Shown: positions 41,601 through 49,663 of the stretch, one piece after another | Layout: each line of letters opens with the position of its first letter | Numbering within the stretch: position 1 is the stretch's first letter | Origin: Tritrichomonas musculus | Taxonomy: Eukaryota > Parabasalia > Tritrichomonadida > Tritrichomonadidae | Assembly: GCA_039105265.1 (NCBI GenBank) | Contig: JAPFFF010000018.1 | Span: 2,418,001 to 2,482,000, forward strand | DNA: 64,000 nucleotides | Direction: 5' to 3' | Notes under the pieces: generated by a model | What the model was told of the DNA's origin: nothing | The model's database searches: none | What the model saw: only the letters and a program-made list of their open reading frames with translations | Made by a program: the position numbers and the translations under genes

Positions 41601-44600
41601 CCATCTCCATCAGAATCATCTTTGCCGCCAAAGCCGCCATTGCCAACAAATAAAGAAATATCGGCATCTTCATCATCATCAAATATTATTAAAAATGATA
41701 TTGATTCTGAAAAATCAACAAAAATTAGTAGTAATGTTATGAAAGAACCTGAAAATAAAGTTGAGCCTGAAAAAGCAAAGGTCGTTAAAGCAGATGATCA
41801 AAAACGAGTTACTAAAGAAGATAATAAAAAAAAGAATAATAAAGATAGTGCGTCTAGCACTACTGTTACAAAAGATGAAAATGGTATTATTGTATCTAGA
41901 AAAAGTGGTAAAGGACCTAAAAAGTTTTTAATTAAAAATCCAAAGATAATTGACAATGTTTGGAAAGAAGATGAACAAAAAACTTTTGCCAAATTATTGT
42001 GTGATTTTGGACCAGATCTTGATATTAATGACTTTCGTATTTTGATTCCACTTGAAAATAAAACTGATAAAGACATCATTACACTAAAAACTAAGTTTAT
42101 TGAATATGAAAAGACTGGAAATCATGATAAATATCTTTTGTCGCCGCCGCCACTTGAAGATTTAAATTCTGCGTTTGATTTCTTCCAGAGGATTGATCAG
42201 ATAAATTTTGATGAATACTATCTTGAGGATATAGCCACTGCTAAAGCGATGAAATTTTGGGGAATGACTCAATCAACTCATTCACTCGTTCTTCAAGATG
42301 TATTTAAGACCAAAGATATAAGCCAATTAATGTTGACTGTTGAACTTGATAGAATTATAAAAAGGAAAATTCCCAAAGAAGTCTTAGGTAAATGTAAATT
42401 TAGAGTTAAATTAAAATATAATAAGAATTCAAAAGAAAAAAATGAATCTAAAAGTGAAGTAAATTCAAAAGAAAGTGAAGTCGAGTCAAACGATGAAGAA
42501 AGAAAAAGTGATATTAGTAGATCAAATTCAAAAGATGATTTGCATAAAAATTATAATTTCCCTTATGATACAGTTGATGGAAGGAAACTTGTATTTCCAA
42601 TTGTTGTATCAGAAAATGTAACAATAATTGCGCTTGGTAATATTTGTCCTCTTCCATCTTTCTCTACTACTGAGTTCATTTATCCAGAAGGATATTCTGT
42701 TAAAACGTTTTATAGAAATATTGAATTATCTTGCACCATTCGAAGAAAGGATCAAGAGCCGGTATTTAGAATTACAAAACCACATAAAAGACCCCTCAAA
42801 ATATCAACAGGTAGATCGCCGGATGAAGCTTTATCTAATTTTATTAATTCTTTAGAAGATGATGAAGAAAAGAATAAATTTGAATTTTTTAACTGGAGAC
42901 TCCCTGGCCATGAAATATTTGGCCTTTGTTTGCCATTAACAAGAAGACTTATCCAATCACTTCCGAATGCAAATAAATGCACTAACTATAGGCCATTTGC
43001 CTTTAGAACTCCAATCAAAGAAATTGAATGCATAGCTGTTGCACCACAAAACCGTTATTCGCTAGCTTCTACAAGTGATAAATTAAATAACCATGACGAA
43101 TACAATAGTGATGATAGTGCAACTGAAGATGGCACATACTATGATACAACATTTAATAATAAGCATGTTAATAAAACTAAAAAAAGGATTAGTGTAAAGA
43201 ATAAGCATCATAATATTAGTAAATTAATAAATGATGATTCCGAAATTAACAACAAAAAATCCAAAATAAATAAAAAGAATGACATTATTAACGAACCAGA
43301 AAAGGTTGAGGTTCAGGATAATATTATTGAAAACGTCATAGAAAACAATAATAATATTAATGATATCGAATTACCAGAAAAGCATGTTATTATTGATGAT
43401 GATGATGTTGATGATGTTGATAAGATAATTGACGAGCCCATTGAAAAAGGGAAAAGAATGATGAAACTTTCAGATTTTTACTCTTCTGAAAATGAGAATG
43501 AAAATATAGATGACGTAAAGCCTCCTTTTGCAGATTTGCCAGTAGAAGATACAAATAAAAATGCATTTGAATCGCCGCCGCCTCTTCCAGATTTGCCAAA
43601 CGAAGATGAAGATGTAAATGAAAATACATTGGAGTCGCCACCTCCTCTTCCGGATTTGCCAGAAGAAGAAGAGGAAGCGATTGATCAATCATATAAAGAA
43701 AGTAATCAAAACGAGTCAAATGAAATAATAAATAATGATACAGAGAATTATAATATAAACCCACCAGTAAGGCGCAGGAATCAAAGGAAGAAGAAGAAAT
43801 CAAATATACAAGATGAAATTGTTTACTTCAAAGATGAAAGTGATAATTCTACAGATGAAGATACTGGCGACGGCGAATACAAGTTGCCTGGATTTATAAA
43901 TCATATTTACAATAATCCAATGAAAAGTTATGCAACTCGTTCAATTTCGAATTCACGCGCAAAGAAAGTAAAAACACGCAATGTCAAACTTTATGATTCA
44001 GTTTCCCATAATTACGATAAAGATAACGATGAATACCCAGCTAAGAAAACAAAAACGCGGGAGACTTCAAAGAGAAGGCATCTTAAGAAAAGAAGTTCAA
44101 GTGATGATGATGATGATTTTAATCCAATGAAAAGAGTCAGAGTTTATGATTCAGTTAGAAAAAGCAGTCCTAAAAAGGAAACCACGAATTTAAACAATAA
44201 TAAAAATAATGTGGCTAGAAAAACTACTGTTGTTGTATCAGCAAAGAAGCCAAAAATAAATAATAATGATACTAATACTGGTATTAATAATAATAATGTT
44301 GATATCGTTGAAAATAAAGAATATTGCTCAAACATAAAAACAAGAGTTGTTATCTCTGCAAAGAGGCCTAAAGAAAATATTAAATCAAATACAAATAACC
44401 GAAAAAATATTAATGATAATAATGATGACGAAATTGAAGAAGTTAAGCCACAACAAAACAAACCAAAGAGAAAGTATCATAAGAAAGGAAGTTCAAGTGA
44501 AGATGAGTATAATCCAATGAAGAAGATCAGACTTTATGATTCAGTAACTAAGGCGCCTAAACGTAAGACTTCAGCCATAATAGATGAAGAAGATGATGAT

Positions 44601-45359
44601 GATGATGGCGATGGAAATAGTAGTGATAAAGATGAAACTTACAAAGAGCCAGAAGAAAATGTTAAAGAAAAAGATTACGCATATAAATATCATGTCAAGC
44701 CAACTCGTGGAAGGAAACCAATGGTAACTCGTGGTTCAACAAGTAGTTATATTAAAAATAAGCGACGATATTCAGAAAACGAATCATCAGAAAGTGAAAA
44801 TGAAAATAATATTAAAAATGATAAAAAAGAAGAAGAAGAATTCTTTGTCATTGAAAAAGATATTAATGACGATGATGATTCTAATAAAATAGATAAAAAA
44901 GATCTCGTTATGAGACCTAATTTCAATTCAAGAAGAAAACATTCAACTATTGGTGGCAACTGGATCAAAACTACTAAAAGCAAAAAGCAAAAAGAAGCAT
45001 ATAAAAGTGAAGATGATTCTTCTCCTCCTCCAATCTCATCTTCAGCTAATAATGGACAAAGTAAAGATGAAAATAAGTCAAGGCCTGAGCTTCATTTTAA
45101 TTTTTCATCTCTAGTTGACAGAATGGAAATTAATGCTGGACCTGGAAATAGAGAAATGGTCTTTAATTCAAGAGATTTGTTCCAACATATCCATCCTTAT
45201 TCTCAGTTTGATAAGACTCCCAATTTTAAGCAAGAATTGAAAAAGTTTGGTGATAGTATTCTTGATAATTCTGAAGAAGTTAGAGACTTGCTAGGTTTTA
45301 ATGAACGTTCGGCAACAGGAGCTTGGAATAGGTCATTTGAGAAACAAACCAACAAATGA
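38700..45359 (+). CDS. CHD/SNF2-like chromatin protein with tandem chromodomains, SANT domains and FYRN-FYRC; predicted pseudo-ATPase
   Basis: 2219 residues, nuclear by inference (MPAKRRR start, many basic patches). Order: chromodomain-like region at about 53-110; a clear second chromodomain at about 116-172 (VEERILRIIK, YLVKWSSLPIKYATWEDE); a SNF2-like region at about 195-625 that follows the CHD remodeller order. At the Walker A position it reads LLGGVGSVMRKEV and at the DExH position CADATSNKS, so ATP hydrolysis is unlikely. The helicase-C half is still traceable (LRSGKMRILHEF, DWNFVLTEGFQIKKTKIFRFF). SANT-like domains follow at about 875-925 and 1088-1140, then a FYRN-FYRC pair at about 1305-1435 (FIYPEGYSVKTFYRN, VFRIT, GLCLPLTRRLIQSLPNANKC). 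An acidic/basic disordered region follows, and a conserved-looking tail (2130-2219). FYR domains are known from MLL and related regulators. The fusion is unusual. Confidence 0.82.
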   Translation: MPAKRRRYTEKSSSITTNSKRDTTLQDGANGQKIIYKKTTFSTSNSISCYDEMPYSEIDEIVSVEKDEDHNEKYFIKLRKRPYKDKKIITRNEFKKYISGDQLFNYYSKITFRQCTNKLFFVEERILRIIKCEDHDIYLVKWSSLPIKYATWEDEATEKSIEVYKMQHVLIPPHKININLNEIKLPNQEELGPVHISVVLEIIKRFIQRDSDNGVHFSLLGGVGSVMRKEVMMSITYLRETFYSNYPILFIVDEDLVPLVKAELERFLKLFCLAITYDVAEIKSIHDNGWFFPETEVTNYKGIIISYDALPFMLDLLQKTKFLLICADATSNKSKLNTLGNLLSDYIEGDTMSKPVDEKAQLKLIEDYLKISDINSLLVISLLPFFLHSPTENIFLDSYCEPSKLCEEEFIICKLSPEQRKGYDEIISNNVEMIPELNQNLIDWLNLLIDHPLFVNDFTVDNITEKNVWPFILRSGKMRILHEFIKKAIYEEKRTLIVTTNNCFFSFLQKYFQLINTQYGILQKDEKPDLNEFQFILALIEPKDAFPWSFLAVDWIFSLTSYISPIVRNADWNFVLTEGFQIKKTKIFRFFVEDTFDVYLAADSYSCFINERPHIMYHVRDTFDYPIRLLSERSKVLPFLLQISKAQQLSSSSSSSPLLINSDIEMEEDYVGDFEPCMLERAGSVMVPTTTIQIENNESKDDDDVETHFLQYTEQNQLLLSDLKVDHSDMNIDLKDDALAAVFSIISTICWGNWQLMTEKMPIKLSVGAMKNIAYLFLDYLLKNSDREYKIAQTFNSKFVSSFGQSTSKMIFESIMNYMTNFQKNSNPMNNLNSRLERIEDLMVLTIVLARCNIYNIPGDIEIPDSFIDAVPCIGWKEEDDKELLYSVYCKGYNSFSDSLKKYNHASLSCRFHALIHAYIDELPKITGYKPKVQDRRAKGSSKGKVHSSKSLVKISKKSPRSSVPVSPSPSESSLPPKPPLPTNKEISASSSSSNIIKNDIDSEKSTKISSNVMKEPENKVEPEKAKVVKADDQKRVTKEDNKKKNNKDSASSTTVTKDENGIIVSRKSGKGPKKFLIKNPKIIDNVWKEDEQKTFAKLLCDFGPDLDINDFRILIPLENKTDKDIITLKTKFIEYEKTGNHDKYLLSPPPLEDLNSAFDFFQRIDQINFDEYYLEDIATAKAMKFWGMTQSTHSLVLQDVFKTKDISQLMLTVELDRIIKRKIPKEVLGKCKFRVKLKYNKNSKEKNESKSEVNSKESEVESNDEERKSDISRSNSKDDLHKNYNFPYDTVDGRKLVFPIVVSENVTIIALGNICPLPSFSTTEFIYPEGYSVKTFYRNIELSCTIRRKDQEPVFRITKPHKRPLKISTGRSPDEALSNFINSLEDDEEKNKFEFFNWRLPGHEIFGLCLPLTRRLIQSLPNANKCTNYRPFAFRTPIKEIECIAVAPQNRYSLASTSDKLNNHDEYNSDDSATEDGTYYDTTFNNKHVNKTKKRISVKNKHHNISKLINDDSEINNKKSKINKKNDIINEPEKVEVQDNIIENVIENNNNINDIELPEKHVIIDDDDVDDVDKIIDEPIEKGKRMMKLSDFYSSENENENIDDVKPPFADLPVEDTNKNAFESPPPLPDLPNEDEDVNENTLESPPPLPDLPEEEEEAIDQSYKESNQNESNEIINNDTENYNINPPVRRRNQRKKKKSNIQDEIVYFKDESDNSTDEDTGDGEYKLPGFINHIYNNPMKSYATRSISNSRAKKVKTRNVKLYDSVSHNYDKDNDEYPAKKTKTRETSKRRHLKKRSSSDDDDDFNPMKRVRVYDSVRKSSPKKETTNLNNNKNNVARKTTVVVSAKKPKINNNDTNTGINNNNVDIVENKEYCSNIKTRVVISAKRPKENIKSNTNNRKNINDNNDDEIEEVKPQQNKPKRKYHKKGSSSEDEYNPMKKIRLYDSVTKAPKRKTSAIIDEEDDDDDGDGNSSDKDETYKEPEENVKEKDYAYKYHVKPTRGRKPMVTRGSTSSYIKNKRRYSENESSESENENNIKNDKKEEEEFFVIEKDINDDDDSNKIDKKDLVMRPNFNSRRKHSTIGGNWIKTTKSKKQKEAYKSEDDSSPPPISSSANNGQSKDENKSRPELHFNFSSLVDRMEINAGPGNREMVFNSRDLFQHIHPYSQFDKTPNFKQELKKFGDSILDNSEEVRDLLGFNERSATGAWNRSFEKQTNK

Positions 45360-45655
45360 TTATGTAATTTAATTATGAAATATAAAGTATGTGTAATAAT
45401 TATAATAATGTTATCATAATATGATTTTAAAATGCATTAGTCTTTAAAAAAAAATTATTTACAAAGAATTTTTTTATATTAATTTTGATTAAAAAAAAAA
45501 AAAGATCGTTGTTTGGATGTTGTTTGTAATATCTTGTTGCTGATAAAAAGTTTAAATTGCTTTTCCTGTTTGTTTTTGATATTTTATAATTAAATATAAA
45601 TAATTAAAACTTATTTTATTCAATATAAATAATAATATAAATATAATAATCAATA
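45360..45655. terminator. convergent 3' intergenic region
   Basis: 296 bp between the ends of two convergent genes. It is AT-rich, with A runs at about 45448-45458 and 45492-45503. No specific terminator signal is recognised. Confidence 0.3.
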
Positions 45656-48600
45656 TCATCCCCAAGGGAAGAATCCTTTGCTTTCCTCTTCTTCCTCATC
45701 ATCATCATCGCTGCAACTTTCGAAGAATTCATCATCATCTTCAACCAAATTTCTATTTCCAAGAATAGGATCATTCTCGCTATCAAACTCGCCACTATTA
45801 TTATCTTCTTCGTCGCCTCCATCATTCAAACCTTTAGGAAGTTCGAAATTATCATCATCTTCTTCAGCATTCATCATATCGTCATTATTATTATCTTGTC
45901 TTTCCTTCAACAATCCGCATTCGATAGCAGTTAAAAGATAATCAGGAGGCATTAATTGTTTCTGTAAATCCGAAATCAAATCCATGTTCTTATTTTCTTT
46001 AGATTCGTCCTTATTCCTTTCCATTTCCGCATTACTAAAAACAGAAGTATTAATATCAGGCAAATTAGAAAAGTCACTTAAACTTTCAACATCAATTGTT
46101 ATATCCATATCAGTAGATGAGTTCGGATCCAATTCAATGGAATCAGGGTTATATCCGCATTTAAAGTATAGGCCCATTCCAAAGATTGGATTAATATTTA
46201 CAGAGTTTGGTTCTTTATATAATAATTTATGTTGTTCTTCTAATCTTTCTTTTTCTTCTTGTTCTTTTTTCTCCCTTTCTTCTTGTTCTTTTTTCTCCCT
46301 TTCAATTTGTTCTCTTTCTATTCTTTCCTTTTCTCTTACTTCTTTTCTGATTTCATCTATTTTTTTACCTTTCTCAAGTTGTTCTTTTCTAAATTGTTGA
46401 TATTCTTTTTGTGATTGTTCAACAAGAAGTTCATATTCAGTTTTTTGACGACTTATTTCATTTTCCTCAAATTTACTAATTTCAGATTTTGTAAATGTTA
46501 CGATTTTTTTCAGATAATTCATAACATTTTTAATGGCTTCTGTAATTATTTCTTTTTTACTATGTAGTGCGATATTTAAAGATGTTTTGTCATCATTAAA
46601 ATAATCTATTAAAAGTGGAATTTCAGAAGTTAATTGAAAAAGAATTTTTCCTGGACTTTCAAATTTTGATTGAATCTTTTCAAGTTCAGAAACTGATAAT
46701 AAAGCTGACACGTCATCTACTTTGGGCTGTGGAATATAACGTAATGCCTTATCTAACTCTCGAAGTAAGTCATTCAAATTCATTGCCAGCTGAACTACTG
46801 TTGGTAAATTATTGATAAGTGCCAATGCATATTTATCAAATGTATAATTAATAAGTAATGTAAAATGCTTAAGAATGGGTCCAACACAATCTCTCTGTGG
46901 TACATTGTAATTAACTTCACAAATTTCAAGGAAGCTTGTCGATTTCTTTGCTTCTTGATAGAAATTATCTAAAGTTTGGAATGATTTCTCTAAATTTGTT
47001 TTGAAAAAGGTTGATTCAACTTTTGTTTGATAAAATTCTTTCTCATCTTTAATGAAGGTTAAAAGTTGTTCAATTTCTGATTTCAAAAATTTGTAGCTTT
47101 CAGGATCAAAACCAATCCCGCATGTATTTAATTTGGTCATATTTGATGCATTTCTATTTAAGTCAACAGAAATGATATTGGAGTAGTTTGATTCTTTTGA
47201 TGAATGCGGAAGAATATTTCCTATTAGTTTCAAGACATGGTTGAAAATTTTTGATAAACACATGAAACGTTGGTAAGAATGAACTTGTTCAGCATTTTGG
47301 AAGCATTTAACAATATTTGTCATATTTTGTTGCAAATTACATATTGTTTCATGATAGCAATTATCAGGGAAATAGCTTTCATCAATATACTGAAGAGATG
47401 ATAAAATAAGAGATAGTTTTTCATATTCAGCAACTTTTTTCTTAATTAAACTTATTTTTTGATTTTGCTCTGTTTCACTACATATATCTTTTTCTTCATT
47501 GAAAACTTTTTTGGAGCAATCCATAGTATTCATTAAATTTTGAATTATAATTTCAAATTGGGATTTTGAATTTCCTGGTATATTTTCTTCATCTTTGAAA
47601 AAATGTATGATTTCAGTAATTTTTGCTTCATTCTCTTTGAAATATTTATCAGCAAAATTGGCTAATAATTGATGAAATTTATGTATTAATTCATGAATCT
47701 CAGGTCCTGTTTCTATATTTGCTATTGCTAATGCTAATAAAATGGCTTTTAATGAACAGTTATCTTGAATTATTCGTAACATTTTGCTGTCTGGAGATAA
47801 TTTGCCAAGAGATTCATCAAATGATATAAACAAGTTTTCAATGTATGTTTTCTTTTGAGTTAAAATGACAATTTCAGGAGGCAAGCAAAAATTGATTGCT
47901 TTGGTTTTCTTTTTCTTATTTGAAGAGGATTTTGATTTATCAATTTCTTTTATCATGTTCCTATGAATAAGATTGTAAACAACGGTCAAAAGATATTTTA
48001 TTGTTGGGTGTAATTCGCTTAATTTATCCTTAATTTCTTGGAAGTTTAGCATATCACATCGTAAGTTGGATGAAATTGAATGAAGAATTTGAATTGCTTT
48101 TAATGATAACAGCCCAAGTTGATTTGTTTGGATACTTGATACCAACACTGGTGAAAAAACTACTGCCCTTGAATCTTTGAGAATCATTTTAGAAATATTC
48201 TCAAAGTCAGTTGTGAGTTCGGTTGAATTAAATCCAATAATTTCATCTAAATTAGAATGGATACCATTGTTCATATAAGCTTGAAATGCTGGGGGAGTGT
48301 CTGAACTCAATAGATTAATAAATTGAGTTTTAATTTCTGGAAAGATCACAAAAACGTTCTTTTGTGCATTTAAAACTTCAGTTTTATATTGCTCAAAATT
48401 ATCACCCCTGAAATGCATCATTTTTGAGTAGTTATATATCATGATATTGAAATTGTCAACGACATTTTTCAATTTATTAAGTAAGTCATCGCATACTCCA
48501 GGAAAAGGTTTTTGTGCTAATAATTCAGAAGCTAGTAAAATTACATTTTGAAATCGAATAACGTATTTAGCTATCTTTTGAATAAATTCATCAAACGCAT

Positions 48601-49366
48601 TTTCCATAATTCTTCTGTCAGATTCTTTGAATTCTTTTTCTTTTTTATTCTTCTCAACATAATATAATCCTTTAAATTCATTCCTCAATTGTTCAAGTAA
48701 GCAAGTATAGGCTTGTGTGTATTGAGGAATGATATTAATAAATGAATTAATTGTGTCATTAAATGAAGTAACATCTGGAGCAGTCACTGTTTTATTTGCA
48801 ATTAAATTTCTAAGCTGGTCAGCACGGGATACTAATTCTTTAACAGCACCAGAAATTTGATCAATTTGAGGTAGAAGAGGTTGAATCGTAATGGAATCAC
48901 TAAAGTTTTTTGTCAATGGATCAGCTGCTTCAACCAAAAAATGAGTAAAATTATTTATCTTTAAAAGAGAAAAGCATGTATCAAAAAAAGCTGCATCATT
49001 TGTTTTTCCATCAATTATTCCGGCAATATTTGAACGAACTGCATCTAAAAATGATGGTAACGAATTTAAGTGAGATATTATTGATGAAACATAAAAAGAA
49101 TAAGCTGATGCTGATGATGCTGCAGGGCATATATATCTAGGATATTGTGCTTCTTTAGGAATTCCATATACACATGTTGATGAAATTGAAATTGATTCAA
49201 ATAATTGTAAAATTAATCTTTTAATCTGATCTGTTGGTTGCTGTTTAATTGTATTATCTGTCCATATTGAATTAACGAATGGTGTAACTGTATCTGTATA
49301 TACGTAATAAATTGGCATGGCTCCAATGGAGCCAAGTGCTTGAAAAAGAACATCATTGTTATTCAT
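45656..49366 (-). CDS. large helical protein with charged coiled coil and acidic tail, unknown
   Basis: 1236 residues, no recognised domain. Residues 1-950 are predicted mostly helical with moderate hydrophobicity, like stacked helical bundles. A strongly charged coiled coil follows at about 1000-1055 (repeated EREK, EQEEREKKEQEE). A conserved-looking patch NPIFGMGLYFKCGYNP precedes a tail that becomes extremely acidic (DDDDEEEEE) and ends in SKGFFPWG. The acidic end and coiled coil might bind histones or cytoskeletal proteins, but this is speculation. Composition is uniform and the frame is intact over 3.7 kb, so it is certainly a real gene. Confidence 0.75.
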   Translation of the reverse strand: MNNNDVLFQALGSIGAMPIYYVYTDTVTPFVNSIWTDNTIKQQPTDQIKRLILQLFESISISSTCVYGIPKEAQYPRYICPAASSASAYSFYVSSIISHLNSLPSFLDAVRSNIAGIIDGKTNDAAFFDTCFSLLKINNFTHFLVEAADPLTKNFSDSITIQPLLPQIDQISGAVKELVSRADQLRNLIANKTVTAPDVTSFNDTINSFINIIPQYTQAYTCLLEQLRNEFKGLYYVEKNKKEKEFKESDRRIMENAFDEFIQKIAKYVIRFQNVILLASELLAQKPFPGVCDDLLNKLKNVVDNFNIMIYNYSKMMHFRGDNFEQYKTEVLNAQKNVFVIFPEIKTQFINLLSSDTPPAFQAYMNNGIHSNLDEIIGFNSTELTTDFENISKMILKDSRAVVFSPVLVSSIQTNQLGLLSLKAIQILHSISSNLRCDMLNFQEIKDKLSELHPTIKYLLTVVYNLIHRNMIKEIDKSKSSSNKKKKTKAINFCLPPEIVILTQKKTYIENLFISFDESLGKLSPDSKMLRIIQDNCSLKAILLALAIANIETGPEIHELIHKFHQLLANFADKYFKENEAKITEIIHFFKDEENIPGNSKSQFEIIIQNLMNTMDCSKKVFNEEKDICSETEQNQKISLIKKKVAEYEKLSLILSSLQYIDESYFPDNCYHETICNLQQNMTNIVKCFQNAEQVHSYQRFMCLSKIFNHVLKLIGNILPHSSKESNYSNIISVDLNRNASNMTKLNTCGIGFDPESYKFLKSEIEQLLTFIKDEKEFYQTKVESTFFKTNLEKSFQTLDNFYQEAKKSTSFLEICEVNYNVPQRDCVGPILKHFTLLINYTFDKYALALINNLPTVVQLAMNLNDLLRELDKALRYIPQPKVDDVSALLSVSELEKIQSKFESPGKILFQLTSEIPLLIDYFNDDKTSLNIALHSKKEIITEAIKNVMNYLKKIVTFTKSEISKFEENEISRQKTEYELLVEQSQKEYQQFRKEQLEKGKKIDEIRKEVREKERIEREQIEREKKEQEEREKKEQEEKERLEEQHKLLYKEPNSVNINPIFGMGLYFKCGYNPDSIELDPNSSTDMDITIDVESLSDFSNLPDINTSVFSNAEMERNKDESKENKNMDLISDLQKQLMPPDYLLTAIECGLLKERQDNNNDDMMNAEEDDDNFELPKGLNDGGDEEDNNSGEFDSENDPILGNRNLVEDDDEFFESCSDDDDEEEEESKGFFPWG

Positions 49367-49663
49367 TTAATTTCAGATTAAAGAGTTCCAATTCAATTTA
49401 GTTATACAAAATTTATATGATGCATAGAAAATTTTCAAAAGATTTTTTATATATCCTCTGAAAAAAAAAATACAGATGAAGCAAAAGAAATTGAAAAAAA
49501 TGAAGAAAGCAATATCTCATTTTCGCTTGAATATAGGCATATCAAATAATAATAAAACTCGATTGAAATTTTTAATATTAAAAAAATGCAAAACTAACTT
49601 TTTATTTTACCTAATATAATAATAATATAGAAATATACAATAATAAATTAACAAATAGTAAAA

